From Nyssa sinensis (Eukaryota; Streptophyta; Magnoliopsida; Cornales; Nyssaceae): a stretch of DNA of 64,000 bases. The stretch lies in assembly GCA_008638375.1 (NCBI GenBank), contig CM018035.1, positions 24,974,807 to 25,038,806 on the forward strand, in the 5' to 3' direction. This document shows, one piece after another, positions 37,337 to 48,263 of the stretch (position 1 is the stretch's first letter; each line of letters begins with the position of its first letter). The notes beneath the pieces were generated by a model. The model was not told the DNA's origin. It made no database searches and was given only the letters and a program-made list of their open reading frames with translations. The translations under genes and the position numbers were made by a program.

Positions 37337-38341
37337 GTATTCGGTATACTACAACCAACAAGGTCCATTTAATTGTAATATATTGTCTCCCTTGGCATTC
37401 CACTAGGCACGCTAAATAATTATTTGTTTTAAAAATATTTCAATAATTAATTGTGATCGCGTGTGGGTGTGCAAGAGCTAGATGAGGCTCACATATGATA
37501 CCAAACATCTGATCCCTAAACTTTTTTTTGTATGTATGTGTGATTGATCAGGAAACTATAAGAAAGTATGGAATCTCATCTTCTTGTAGGTTCTCCTTAC
37601 CTTTAAGAAAGAGAAATTTTAATAAAATATGACTATCAAGATAAACACACAAAGATATTATATTAAAGTATGGAAAATACCATGCACGAGTAAGTAATGG
37701 ATTACAGCCAAAATGTAGATACAAAGGATTGTAGATATGGATTTTGTTAGAATGATGGTGCGTATAGAGAGTTAAAGAAAAAGGCTATGCTAAGGCTACT
37801 CCAATGATATGTTAGGCTAGGATAGGCTAAGCTGGGGTTTGATGATTATTGATGCAGTTTTTTTTTTTTTTTTTTTTTTTGTGTTTTTTCAAATCTATTA
37901 TTTATAGAACTTCGGAGTAGTAGTTATAAATTTCATGCACATTTTTTCCAAGTTCCTCATATTTGGTCATTCACAATTCCATATGCTAAAAATCACTTCT
38001 AATGTTTGAGAGCATTCCTCAATATTCTGCAAATGTCTTTCATGGAAGCTTAGAAAGTTGCCAAGTGTCTCATGTCTCCCATTCTTATATTGTCACTCCT
38101 TCACATTCTCATAAGTAAGGAAATAACCACCTATTTATTTTTCTCTCTTAATGCACAAAGGGGTTCACTTTCTTACATTCTCTTTTATAGACCACTTTTC
38201 CTTTCTCTTTGGAGTGTGTTTTAAAAAACATAGATGTTAAATGAGAAGAATTTCACCATAAAATATTAGGGTCATGTGAGGTGTGGAGAGAATTTCTTTT
38301 TAAGTATCATTTTAAAGAAATTTGTGACAATATGCATTTAA
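37337..38341. other. Upstream intergenic DNA, nothing recognised
   Basis: AT-rich DNA between the gypsy LTR and the tandem repeat upstream of the PPR gene. It includes a T-tract of about 20 at 37859-37880. No ORF, RNA gene or transposon end was recognised. Confidence 0.6.
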
Positions 38342-38945
38342 GAAATAGAGATATTTGCTTGTTTGTTGGAATAGTTAAACTTCTATGTGGAATCTCTTAT
38401 AGTGAAAATTCAATATTGCAGATTTATTGCATGATTGCCAAGAAATTGCCAAATAATATTTGAGCAATACTGATGCATGTACAAAGAATACTCGAACAAT
38501 ACCTGCCAAAAGATTTAAAAGAGGGGGTAGTCAATCATCTTGTGGGAAAATAGAGAAATTTCTTTGTTTGTTGAAATAATGAAATTTCTTTATGGAATCC
38601 CTTATAGTGAAAATTCAATATTTCAGAATAATTGCATAGTTTCCAATAAAAAGCTAAATAGTATTTGAGCAATACTTATTCATGTACAAATAATACTTGA
38701 ACAATACCCACTAAAAAATGAAAAGATGAGTAATGAATCATCTTGTAAAAATTAGAGAAATTTCTTTGTTTGCTAAAACAATAAAATTTCTCTATCGAAT
38801 CTCTCATAGTGAAACTCCAATATTAGAGATCTATTGCAAGGTTGCCAAAAAACTGCCAAATAATATTTTAGTAATATTCATCTATGTACAAATAATAATT
38901 AATCAATAATCACCAAAAAAATTTAAAAAGGGGTAAAATGATTTT
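38342..38945. repeat. Three-copy tandem repeat of about 200 bp
   Basis: Units start at about 38342, 38548 and 38749 with 'aaatagaga(t/a)attt(g/c)tttgttt'. Each contains 'tcatagtgaaa(a/c)t(t/c)caatatt', 'attgca', 'gccaaataatattt(g/t)ag' and 'catgtacaaataat' in the same order. Periods are about 206 and 201 bp, with 80-85% similarity by eye. The array lies 0.6-1.2 kb upstream of the PPR start codon. Confidence 0.85.
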
Positions 38946-39405
38946 ATGTACCCAAGTAAGGTTATTAAACTTATATGAGTTTTATGTACTTTTTCAATAT
39001 GTAACCAATTCAAATCATTAAAGGGGTTTGTGTCTTTCAATTTTTTTTTTTTTTGTTTTTAGGAAAGTAAAGAAATTTCTGTGTTTGCATAGATGAAATT
39101 CTCTATTTTCCAAGTGAATTCTTTTGGTAGATGATCATTGTCAACATAAGATTTTATGATAGAGGACCATTTTTGTAAACAACATATTGAGGGACTTATT
39201 GGTTTAAAATGTTTTGACTTAGACCCAATCTTAATTAGCAGTTTTTGAGGGACTTATAGGTGATGGCCTCATTTTTTTTTGGTGGTCTTTTCTACTTTTA
39301 GAGCTCGTTTTGAAAGAGTTTTAAATTTTGGAGAATAAATTTTAAAAGAATTAATTATTAAAAATAAATTTTAAAGAATATAATCATTTTATTACTTGGG
39401 TACAT
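38946..39405. repeat. Perfect 14-bp inverted repeat bounding 460 bp
   Basis: ATGTACCCAAGTAA (38946-38959) is the exact reverse complement of TTACTTGGGTACAT (39392-39405). The layout suggests a MITE, but the flanks show no target duplication. The right arm lies about 150 bp upstream of the PPR start codon and could fall in its promoter or leader. Confidence 0.5.
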
Positions 39406-39557
39406 GGTTAAAGTTAGATTCTTATTGTTAATTTGTTATATTGTTACTTATTGTATATGAAGTCTTGTTTGGGAGCCCTATTGCAAAAACTGGTTTTAAA
39501 ACATACAGACAAACACTTCATTGACATCCAACCTGTGGTGGTGTTGCTGCTCATGCT

Positions 39558-41091
39558 ATGTGCTTCACTAACCGCTTCAGGCAGCTACACAACACCTCCT
39601 TACGCTCACTGCAAAGCAAACCAATTAGGAATATACAGACAGCATACCCTCGAGGCTCCAAGCCATCTCATCAATCACGAAAAGCAGCTACCAAGCAACA
39701 ACCAGAGAAGGCTGCGTCGTCCATTCCAGACTCAACCATTGTGAAATGGAACATTGCAATCACCAACCACATGCGCAATGGCCAATGCCAGTCCGCTTTA
39801 CATCTCTTCAACACCATGCCTCGTCGAAGTTCGGTTTCATGGAATGCCATGATTTCTGGCTACGTATCAAACCATCGTTTTGATCTTGCCCGACATATGT
39901 TTGAGAAAATGCCTGAAAGAGATTTGGTTTCATGGAATGTGATGATTAGTGGGTATGTCCGGAATCAGAATCTTGGGACTGCCCGGTTGTTGTTTGATCA
40001 AATGCCCGAAAAGGATGTTGTCTCGTGGAATGCTATGTTATCGGGGTATGCCCAGAATGGGTATGTTGACGAGGCGAGGATGATTTTTGATAGGATGCCC
40101 AACAAGAATTCTATCTCGTGGAATGGGCTACTAGCTGCGTATGTGCAGAACGGGCGAATAGAAGATGCCCATCAGTTGTTTGAATCAAAACCAGATTGGG
40201 AGGTGGTTTCTTGGAACTGTTTGATGGGAGGTTATGTGAAGAAGAAGAGGTTAGTTGATGCGAGGCAACTTTTTGATAGAATGCCTGTGAGAGATGAAAT
40301 TTCGTGGAATACCATGATTTCGGGTTATGCCCAGAATGGGGAATTATCTGAAGCACAGAGATTGTTCAACGAGTCTCCAATTCTGGATGTGTTTACTTGG
40401 ACGGCAATGGTGTCTGGGTATGTGCAGAATGGAATGTTGGATGAAGCTAGAAAATTTTTCGATGAAATGCCAGAAAAGAATTCAGTTTCGTGGAATGCAA
40501 TGATCGCAGGGTACTTGCAATGTAAGAGAATGGACATGGCAAGGGAATTGTTTGAAGCAATGCCTTGTCGGAATGTTAGTTCTTGGAACACGATGATAAC
40601 TGGTTGTGCTCAGGGTGGTGATGTTGCTCATGCTCGGAATTTGTTTGATACAATGCCACGGCAGTGATTGCATCTCTTGGTCAGCAATTATTGCAGGGTA
40701 TGCTCAAAGTGGTAATAGTGAAGAGGCTCTGCGTCTATTTGTGGAGATGAAAAGAGATGGTGAAATATTGAACAGATCAACATTTACATGTGTTTTGAGC
40801 TCATGTGCCGAAATTGCTGCTTTGGAGTCGGGGAAACAATTGCATGGTCAGCTTGTTAAAGCAGGATATGAGTCTGGGTGCTATGTGGGTAATGCACTTC
40901 TTGCAATGTATTGCAAGTGTGGAAGCATAGATGAAGCATACAATGTATTTGAGGAAATTTCAGAGAAGGACGTCGTCTCATGGAACACAATGATTTATGG
41001 TTATGCGAGGCATGGCTTCAGCAGAGAGGCTCTGAAAGTTTTTGAGTCAATGAAGACAGCGGCGGGCATTAAACCTGACGATGTCACCATG
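39558..41091 (+). CDS. PPR-DYW protein, exon 1 (one 1-nt frameshift)
   Basis: Encodes the N-terminal two thirds of a pentatricopeptide-repeat protein of the PLS/DYW class; these bind organellar RNA and specify C-to-U editing sites. The start is the first ATG after an in-frame stop at 39522. Residues 1-25 are Arg/Ser-rich without acids ([17 protein letters not shown]), fitting a mitochondrial or plastid targeting peptide. From about residue 62 come ten 31-residue repeats with the SWN-x-MI-x-GY core, then a P-L-S series ([25 protein letters not shown]). The layout and sequence match Arabidopsis At4g02750 as I remember it. One extra base at 40663 shifts the frame and gives a stop at 40665; the downstream frame is intact to 41091. 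It is either a sequencing error or a null allele. The exon ends at a phase-0 GT splice donor. Confidence 0.9.
40663..40663 (+). other. Single-base insertion shifting the PPR frame
   Basis: In 'ccacggcagtgattgc' the A at 40663 is surplus. Without it the next codons give the conserved start of a PPR motif (RRDCISW). With it, translation stops at 40665-40667. Both sides are otherwise intact and conserved, so the change is very recent or an assembly error. Confidence 0.85.
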
Positions 41092-41609
41092 GTAATTTTT
41101 GATTTTTTTTTTTTTTTGAGTTTTATTTAATGATATCCGTGCATTACAAAGCAAGCATGAGATCAATTTTCTTAATTACATTAAAAAAAAAATAACCTTC
41201 ATGTGGCTTCTTATTTGGTGTTCTGCACTTTTCACTTAGTGAGAACTCTTGGATGGCAATAACCAAAAGTGCAACTTCCCTATGGCATGCACATTCTGCA
41301 TTGCTACTTGTATGGTTGAAAAGCATGAGTAAGCAGGGAGATTGCTTCAAGTGTGTAGACAATCTGTTTGTTGTTTGTTTCTTGGGGAATGCCTCTTTTA
41401 GGAGATGACTTGACAATTGAACATTATAGATAGTTGTGTAAAAAAGTGACCAAAGGCAAAATTAATTGTAAAAAAATTAAGCAAAAAAATAATAAAATTT
41501 GTAAACCAAAATTTTAAACAGGTTGGGTTGGGTTGGCCCAGGCCCATTCTGAATTGTAGTAGAGTCAGCCCAAGTAAACCCAACCTTCAGACTTGGCTAC
41601 TCAAGAGTA

Positions 41610-42373
41610 TGATTGTTATTATATTACGATACGCAATACATATCTTACAATATGTTTTGATAGACATAAAACGATACGCACAATACAAAACTTGTATTGT
41701 ACAATACACGATACATATAGTATAATATTTTTCAATACGCACAATACATGTAATTCACATAACCAGGCTAAACGACATCGTTTTGGTCTCTTTTTTGTTA
41801 TTTTTTTGTATACATGGAAACACTCATTTTTTATTTTGTTTGGTTTTATATTATCTCTTTGTAATGTTATAGAGATTTTTTCTTAAATAACAAAGCAGGG
41901 AAGAAATCACTTTTAAAGATAGGATGAGGATGAGGAGTGAGGACATATAAGAAGCTAAAGAAGAAAAAAGAAGTGAAGAATTGTTGGCATCTAATAATGA
42001 TGATAATATTGATGCCATTAAAATTAGAGATTGAGATGAAAATGAGATGGATTATAAAAATAAATTATTTTAGATTTTGATCTTGATGAACTATGTTGGA
42101 ATCTTGGATTATTAAATTTTAGTTTGGGACTTTTTAGTATTTATAAATTATGATTTTTATATTGTATGGAATTTAAGTTGATTTTTTTTATAAGTGAGTT
42201 GAAATGTTATGTATATCTTTTTAAACACTATATATATATATATATTTATAACAATATATATTATATTTATAAAAACATTTTAAAAAATTGATATCTTAGG
42301 AAACACAATACATTATGATACATGATACAGCTAGTTTTGAAAAGTGATACGCGTTACAATTTTGACAACTAGG
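41610..42373. mobile_element. Mutator-like MITE (10-bp TSD)
   Basis: The perfect 10-bp direct repeat CTCAAGAGTA flanks the segment (41600-41609 and 42374-42383). A duplication of 9-11 bp is typical of Mutator-like elements. The ends are AT-rich and imperfectly inverted (TGATTGTTATTATATTACGATACGC against TAGTTGTCAAAATTGTAACGCG), with repeated GATACGCAATAC-type motifs near both ends. There is no transposase ORF. It lies in the PPR intron. Confidence 0.75.
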
Positions 42374-42487
42374 CTCAAGAGTAAGCCCAACTTGACTTCA
42401 ACTATAGGAGCTCAGGTTGCCTTAAGCATACTTAATCATAGATTGGTTTGTCAACCGTGTGTAGATTGACAGAGAGTTCTAGATCCC

Positions 42488-42690
42488 ATTATTATTATTA
42501 TTATTATTCTATTCTGATTGGTAAGACACACACCCAATTGTCCCAATTCGGACTTGAATCCTCAATCTCCTCTTTGCGAGGTGGTGTGGTGGAGGATAAA
42601 CCACTTGAGCAAACGCTTGCTCGTTAATAATAATAATAATAATAATAGTAATAATAATGAAATTACTATTATTATTATTATTATGGAATT
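42488..42690. repeat. (ATT)n / (AAT)n microsatellites in inverted arrangement
   Basis: ATT repeats at 42488-42512, AAT repeats at 42626-42658 and ATT repeats at 42665-42683 are complementary and could pair as a hairpin. Length variation is likely. Confidence 0.9.
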
Positions 42691-42699
42691 TGGAAGATG

Positions 42700-43588
42700 A
42701 CAATACGTCACTACAATCACTCCACCGCGATTTGATAGACAACGACAACTACCATCAACATCACTAGTCAATTGGTTGTAGAGGCATAACTTAGTAAACT
42801 AGTTCTATATAACCTCCACTAGCCCCTCCCTTGCTCTTGTATATAAATAAATCCCCTGTCAATATATATTAAGACAAGAACAACCACAATCCTTCGCTTC
42901 TATACCCTTATAAAATTCTAATATAGTACTTAGTCCTCCTAAGTAATGCAACATGAAAATGTGAAGGAGAATCGAACACTTCGAATTCCTTAGAAACCAA
43001 GAACAAAAGGGACTCTTCACCCAACAAGAAAAAAAACTCTCCAATTTCAAAATTGAAATATTATTGATAAGTTGAATAATAAGAGGTCCAATATATTATA
43101 TTTATACAACTAAAATTACTGAATCCTAATAGGCAACTAACTCCTACTAGTATAATTAGGAAACTATTCGATTCTTGTACTTGCAGAATAAGAAACTACT
43201 AATACTAATCCGAACACAATTAGGGAAACCAAAAAAATACAAGGAAATGGGTCAACCTTGGTGGGTCAAAATTGGGTCAACAAATTTTCATTGCCCAATT
43301 TTCGGGTCGTTTCAAGGTCGCATTTGGGTCATCGTCAACCCACACATGACTTTGCTTTGAACGGGCCTTGGAATGCTCCCATTGATCCAAAATCAAAGAC
43401 CATTTGTACTACTTCACTAAGTAGGAGAACTTCCAATCCCATCAAAGAAACGAAAGGAAAACTCAACCGAGAGAGAGAGAGAGAGAGAGAGATTAGAGTG
43501 TTGTGGTGCCTACATTTTTCTTTTGAAAGCCATCGTATGGCTTAGAAAACTAAGTAACTGAACCTCTTTTATCGAATATAATATATAT
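42700..43588. other. Intron segment, probable decayed LTR DNA
   Basis: No coding sequence. Phrases such as 'aatcctaataggcaactaactcctactag' and a (GA)n run at 43470-43491 look like old copia LTR or leader DNA, but no end or duplication was found. Confidence 0.35.
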
Positions 43589-43596
43589 CTTTAGGC

Positions 43597-44165
43597 CATA
43601 GTTATCAAATTGGGCTCTTAACTGGGCCAGTCGAATAGGAAACCTGGCAAATCGGGCTCTTAACTGGGCCGATTATCTAGTTGGATCGGATAAGTCATTA
43701 GTCTGTGGAGACCCGTCAAACCCTATGGGTTTCTAGTGATTTGAAAGAGCGGGTCATCTGGGCATAAGTTTTTTTATCCTAAAATATTTGAAGGAAGAAG
43801 CGGCCAAGAGTTGAACTCCCAACCTTCCGAGAGTTTTATGGCTTCAAGACCGCTGAGCTACTACCATTCTTGTTACTGAACAATCATTTTTATATATACT
43901 ATAAAACAAGTTGCATGGTACATACTAAACATTCATCAATTGTAATTAGGACTTGGCAGTTGGCACCAATTACATACTAAATATACTAAAATTGTTTTCT
44001 CTTTAATCTTTAATCTTTTATCATTATGTTTTATTTTTTATAATTATTTTCATTTTAAAATTAAATTAATATACATCTGGTTCAACCAGTTAACCGAATA
44101 GTTGAACCAGTGACCCACCCGGTCATCTCACCGGGTTAATGTCCGGGCCGGTTTTGATAACTATG
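43597..44165. mobile_element. hAT-type MITE with 8-bp TSD
   Basis: The 569-bp element has terminal inverted repeats CATAGTTATCAAA and TTTGATAACTATG, flanked by perfect 8-bp duplications CTTTAGGC (43589-43596 and 44166-44173). Inside are two direct copies of 'gggctcttaactgggcc' and a tRNA-like stretch near 43790-43860 ('gttgaactcccaacctt'). No transposase is present. The 8-bp duplication points to the hAT superfamily; the ends are not otherwise diagnostic. Confidence 0.8.
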
Positions 44166-44173
44166 CTTTAGGC

Positions 44174-44480
44174 AACCAGTTAATCTAAAAGCTCAAGTTA
44201 TTAGAAATGTCTCCGACAATGTATATCACGCTCTAATATCCTCCCTCATATGCAACTTTGTCCTATGCATGGAGAGACAAATAGGCAAACAAATAAACAA
44301 AAAAGAGTAACAAAGTGCAACACTTGCACTATCAAAACAAAAAGGGGACAGGGAGACTTAAACTCAAGACCTCTTAGAACTAAGGTTTTGATACCATGTT
44401 GAAAGACCAATCACTTAGCCTATCCCAAGTAATTGGGATAAGGCTTTGTTCAGTTGAGTTAAAAAACCAATCACTCTAAA
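44174..44480 (-). mobile_element. Copia LTR/leader fragment
   Basis: On the minus strand the segment carries 'aacatggtatcaaaacc', close to a tRNA-Met primer site, followed by 'ttctaagaggtcttgagtttaagtctccctgtcccc'. A related leader occurs at 49689-50040 ('cttagaacaaaggttat', 'acaggagatagagagac'). The hAT-type MITE at 43597 was inserted at its edge. There is no coding region. Confidence 0.5.
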
Positions 44481-44617
44481 AGCTTAAGCTTATAGAGTTG
44501 GCCTATGAGGTTGTCCGAGACCTAGCTTATTCTGAATTTAGGTAGAGTTGAGGTTTTCCAACCTAGGCCTTATTTAAGGTTTAAACTAGATTGCCAAAGG
44601 CGAAATAACCAAGAAAA

Positions 44618-44630
44618 GGGGGGGGGGGGG
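44618..44630 (+). repeat. G13 homopolymer
   Basis: Thirteen consecutive G residues in the intron; a smaller companion of the G28 run at 45292. Confidence 0.95.
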
Positions 44631-45291
44631 TCATATGGTTTGGGCCAAATTGAGTTGTGCCTTTCCTTGGCGCAATTTTTTGGATAGAGTGCTCAAGCCC
44701 ATGTAACATAGGGCCTTTTGCATTTGATCTTGGCTCAGTGTTGAAGACTAGCTAGTTGGCTCAGCTTGGCTAGTTCTTTGAAGGACAATTTTACTTTTCT
44801 TAGGTCATTTTCTTCATTTGAGTGGTTAAAAATTTATTCCTATAATCACCTTTATATTAGCAATAATGTTTTATTAGCATTTCCTTTTCCAGAACAAGAA
44901 GACAAAAGTATTGCCCCTGACAATGAACACTTAGGAAATAAAGTCATTGAAATGTCCAATCATTTCAGATTTTTTCTGCTAGATTTTACTATCAAACAAA
45001 TATAATATTCAAATAAAAGATGGAGAAAGGTGGGGGAGAAGAATATGGGTCTCAAGAAGGAAAACTGGGTTTTGGCTTGATCCTTGGAGTGATAGTGACA
45101 TTCTTCAGATAGTTTTTCCTTTGTTGTTTAAAATTCCAGCGAATAAGGAGGCGATGGTAGAAGATTGAACTTTAGGAGAACAGTGGAATTTTGGTTTTGG
45201 ACATTAGCTTCAACTAGACAATTGCATGACTGGGAGTTGGAGGAAGTCATGGAGTTCAATAACATGTTATAAAAACATAATAAGCCACAAA

Positions 45292-45319
45292 GGGGGGGGG
45301 GGGGGGGGGGGGGGGGGGG
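45292..45319 (+). repeat. G28 homopolymer
   Basis: Twenty-eight uninterrupted G residues within the L1 remnant, unusually long for plant nuclear DNA. It could form G-quadruplexes and is also the kind of tract prone to assembly error. Confidence 0.95.
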
Positions 45320-45632
45320 AGGATAAGTGAGGAGGCAGAAATTCCCACAGAAGGCTATTTGGAAATCCAAGGCCCCCCTAAAGGTAGCATTTTTTGCTTG
45401 GATTGCTGTATTGGAGAGAATCCTAACCCTAGACAATCTTTGAAGAAGAGGATGGATTGTTGTGAATGGATGTTTTTTATGTAAAGCATATGAAGAGTTG
45501 GTCAATCATCACTTGATCCATTGTCTGGTCACCAGAGTGATATGAATCCCATGATAGGTTTCTTCGGAGTTCATTGGGTTATACATCAGTTGACTTTGGA
45601 AGTTTTGGCTACATGGAGAGGAAGCCTGATTC

Positions 45633-46149
45633 CAGTGTAGTTAAAGGTGAAAGGTGCTAAGATCTTACATTGCCTGAAAAACAAGGCAACAAAAAAGCGT
45701 TAGTCAGAATAAAGCATGGCGCTAACTTATAAAAATATATATATATATATATTATACATTAAAGGTCAATATATTCTAAGTTAAACAATATATTATGTAA
45801 TAATTCTCTTTTAATACTAAAAAAATTAATCTAAAAGATGACATAACATAATTAAATTTTAAGCAAATAGTCTATTCTAAACTTTTTCTTCCCTTTCTAC
45901 TACTTTTATATTGATTAAATATTGTCTGAACAAAAATACTTTTAATCCTAAAACAATAAGACAAGATATACGTGCACATTTAAGTAAAATAAGTTTTATT
46001 TAATGAGGCTGTCACCTCAATGCCTTTTTCCTTAGTCAAAGCAACTGTCTTATTAAAATCGCCTTGCTTGAAGTGTGTTGAGGTGTTACACCTCATCCTC
46101 GCCTCACCTTATTGCATAGGCGAGTGCCTGGTCACCTTTAACAACACTG
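45633..46149. mobile_element. hAT-type MITE inside the L1 remnant
   Basis: 17-bp terminal inverted repeats CAGTGTAGTTAAAGGTG (45633-45649) and CACCTTTAACAACACTG (46133-46149) have one mismatch. They are flanked by perfect 8-bp duplications CCTGATTC (45625-45632 and 46150-46157). The 517-bp AT-rich interior has no ORF. L1 coding similarity resumes on the far side, so the MITE inserted into an already integrated L1. Confidence 0.85.
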
Positions 46150-46349
46150 CCTGATTCGGAGGAAGGCTCACCTAGTTTGGTAGACGACATTGTTATACAT
46201 TTTGGTGGACTATGCGAAGAGAGAGAAACGAGTGATTGTTTGAGGGAATTGAATCCCCTTTATGGAATGTAAAGTTTTTTATGTTGAGCTCCCTGTGTTT
46301 TTTGGTTATCTGGGGGCTTGAATTTGTCAATAGACAAGCTATATTCTAT

Positions 46350-46705
46350 GAAGCATGGACACTTTATTTTGGCTCACGTGTCCATGTTGGACACCGACAT
46401 TCTCGGATACTTCCCGGACACGTGTCAGACACTTGAATCATGGATGTTGATGATTAAATGAAGAAGTTCTTTATTTAATGCTTTGTTATTTTAATATCTT
46501 AATAATATTTTTGTGACTTGTGTATTTTTATACCTATTTTAATTGCAATAACATTAGTTTTTTATTATATGGTCATATAAAAAATATAAAAAATTTATAC
46601 ATATTCAACGTGTTCCTGATGTGTCCGTGTCCCACTTTTTAAAGAAATAACGTGTCTGTGTCGTGTCATATTCGTATCCGTGTCCCGTGTCCGTATTCGT
46701 GCTTC
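46350..46705. mobile_element. MITE-like element with GGACAC-rich ends
   Basis: The left end GAAGCATGGACAC and right end GTGTCCGTATTCGTGCTTC are imperfect inverted repeats with internal ACACGTGTC-type repeats (46370-46430 and 46620-46700). It interrupts the L1 3' region. No confident target duplication was found. Confidence 0.5.
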
Positions 46706-47069
46706 TTAGGCTCTATTCTTTTTTGAACACTATTGAGTGTCTAGTGCTTCTTGTAGATGAGTGCACGCCTTGGTGCCTTCTGTTTCTAAAAAAAAAAAAG
46801 GTTGTAACTAACATTTTATAGAAGATAATTAACGAATGAGGGAATCAATCTTCTGTAAATCAACTCGTAAAGTATATCATAATCGAGTAATAAATGTGCA
46901 ATTAGAAGATTATCTCATAGTTTATATTTATAATACATAACTCTTCCACCTGATGCTGCACCATAGATATCTATCATGCCTTGCTTGTTACAAAGATTTG
47001 AGAACTTACTCTTATTCAAAGCTTTAGTGAAACATTTTCTAGTGGATCAAAAGATACACATAAGAAGTT

Positions 47070-47620
47070 AAATATTCTTCTTCAATACCACATCTCACAC
47101 AAAGTTATAGCCAATTTTAATATGCTTAGTCCGCTTAAGAAATATTAGGTTTCTAGCAACGTACATGGCCGCCTGATTATTACAAAACTTTTTCATAGAT
47201 TTGTTGGTAGTTGCACCTATATGTTCTAATAAAGATCTCACACACAATATCTCACATATTGTGTGAGCAATAACCCAATATTCTACTTTGGTACTTGACC
47301 ATGCCACCACAAGATCCCCACAAGATTGCACATAAGAAGTTACATTCTGCTGCTTCATGCCCATATCTCACACTAAGTGATAGTCAACTTTAATATGCTT
47401 AGTTCGCTTATAAAATACTGGGTTGCTGGAAATGTACATGGCTTTCTTGTCTGATTATAAAAAAACTCCATAGATTTGTTGGTAGTCACACCCTTCTCTT
47501 TAATAAAGATCTCACACACAAGTGAGCAATAGCCCAATACTCTGCTTTTGTACTCAACCGTGCCACCACATTTTGCATCTTATCCCTCCAAGTAACCAAA
47601 TTACTACCACAAATGTAAAA
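47070..47620. repeat. Tandem duplication of the copia RNase H region (about 277 bp)
   Basis: Two copies share, in order, 'tttaatatgcttag(t)ccgctta', 'atagatttgttggtagt', 'aataaagatctcacacacaa' and 'gccaccaca'. They start near 47095 and 47372. Both encode overlapping RNase H pieces, so the duplication occurred inside the element. Confidence 0.75.
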
Positions 47621-48263
47621 TACTAGACCCCAACCATTTATCAAGATGATCTCCTGCTCAATCAGCGTCATGGAAAGCAGTAATATCAAGATTATCAATT
47701 GGCTTGAACATTATACCATTACCAAGAACTCCTTTCAAATAAGTCAAGAAATTTCACACAGCATTCCAGTGTTCTTGCTTTGACATTTGCATAAATTGAC
47801 TCACTAGTCCAACTACAAATGCAATCTGTCTTTTAAACCTTCCAGGATCTTCAAATGTTTCGCCTTCGTCTCTACTAAACTTGGTACTAGGATCCTTTGG
47901 AGTGTCAACGGGTTAGCACCTAACATCCTATCTTAACAAGAAGATCATTTACATACTTTATTTGAGACAGTGATATATACCTTTCGTTGATTTAGCTACC
48001 TCAATGACTAAAAAGTACATTACTTATCCTAGATATTTTATTTGAAAATAATTGCTTAGATGAGCCTTTAAAGCTCTAATGCCATCTATCTCACTCCTAG
48101 TCACTTCAATACCATCAAATACACTGCAAGAATTATGACCCTATTAGAACTTTGCTTGACAAATATTGAATAATCTGACATCGTCCTCTTTAGCCTAGAT
48201 TCTACTGCCACTTGATTGCAATATCAAACCATAGCCTAGGAGACTGTCTGAGACCATAAATTG

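Larger units (their letters stand above)
45010..46799 (+). pseudogene. L1 LINE ORF2 3' remnant with poly(A)
   Basis: Broken plus-strand frames match the 3' part of plant L1 ORF2. They show a FWLDPW-like phrase (45070), then the reverse-transcriptase zinc-binding domain (KVAFFAWIAVLERILTLDNL-like, 45380-45440; NGCFLCKAYEELVNHHLIHC, 45465-45525). After an inserted MITE comes the C-terminal part (ERNE-LFEGIESPLWNVKFFMLSSL, 46220-46300). It ends in A12 at 46788-46799 after 'gccttggtgccttctg'. The 5' end is truncated near 45010. Frameshifts and a G28 run disable it. It carries two MITEs. Confidence 0.75.

Noticed and set aside
38342..38945. 200-bp repeats considered as an rDNA-type or subtelomeric array
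   Set aside because: Only three units, no 5S or telomere motif; kept as a plain tandem repeat.
39433..39744. Open frame overlapping the PPR start
   Set aside because: Different frame from the conserved PPR coding sequence; reads through the targeting-peptide region by chance.
44766..45005. 79-codon open frame in the intron
   Set aside because: No motif, AT-rich, directly upstream of the L1 remnant but without L1 similarity.
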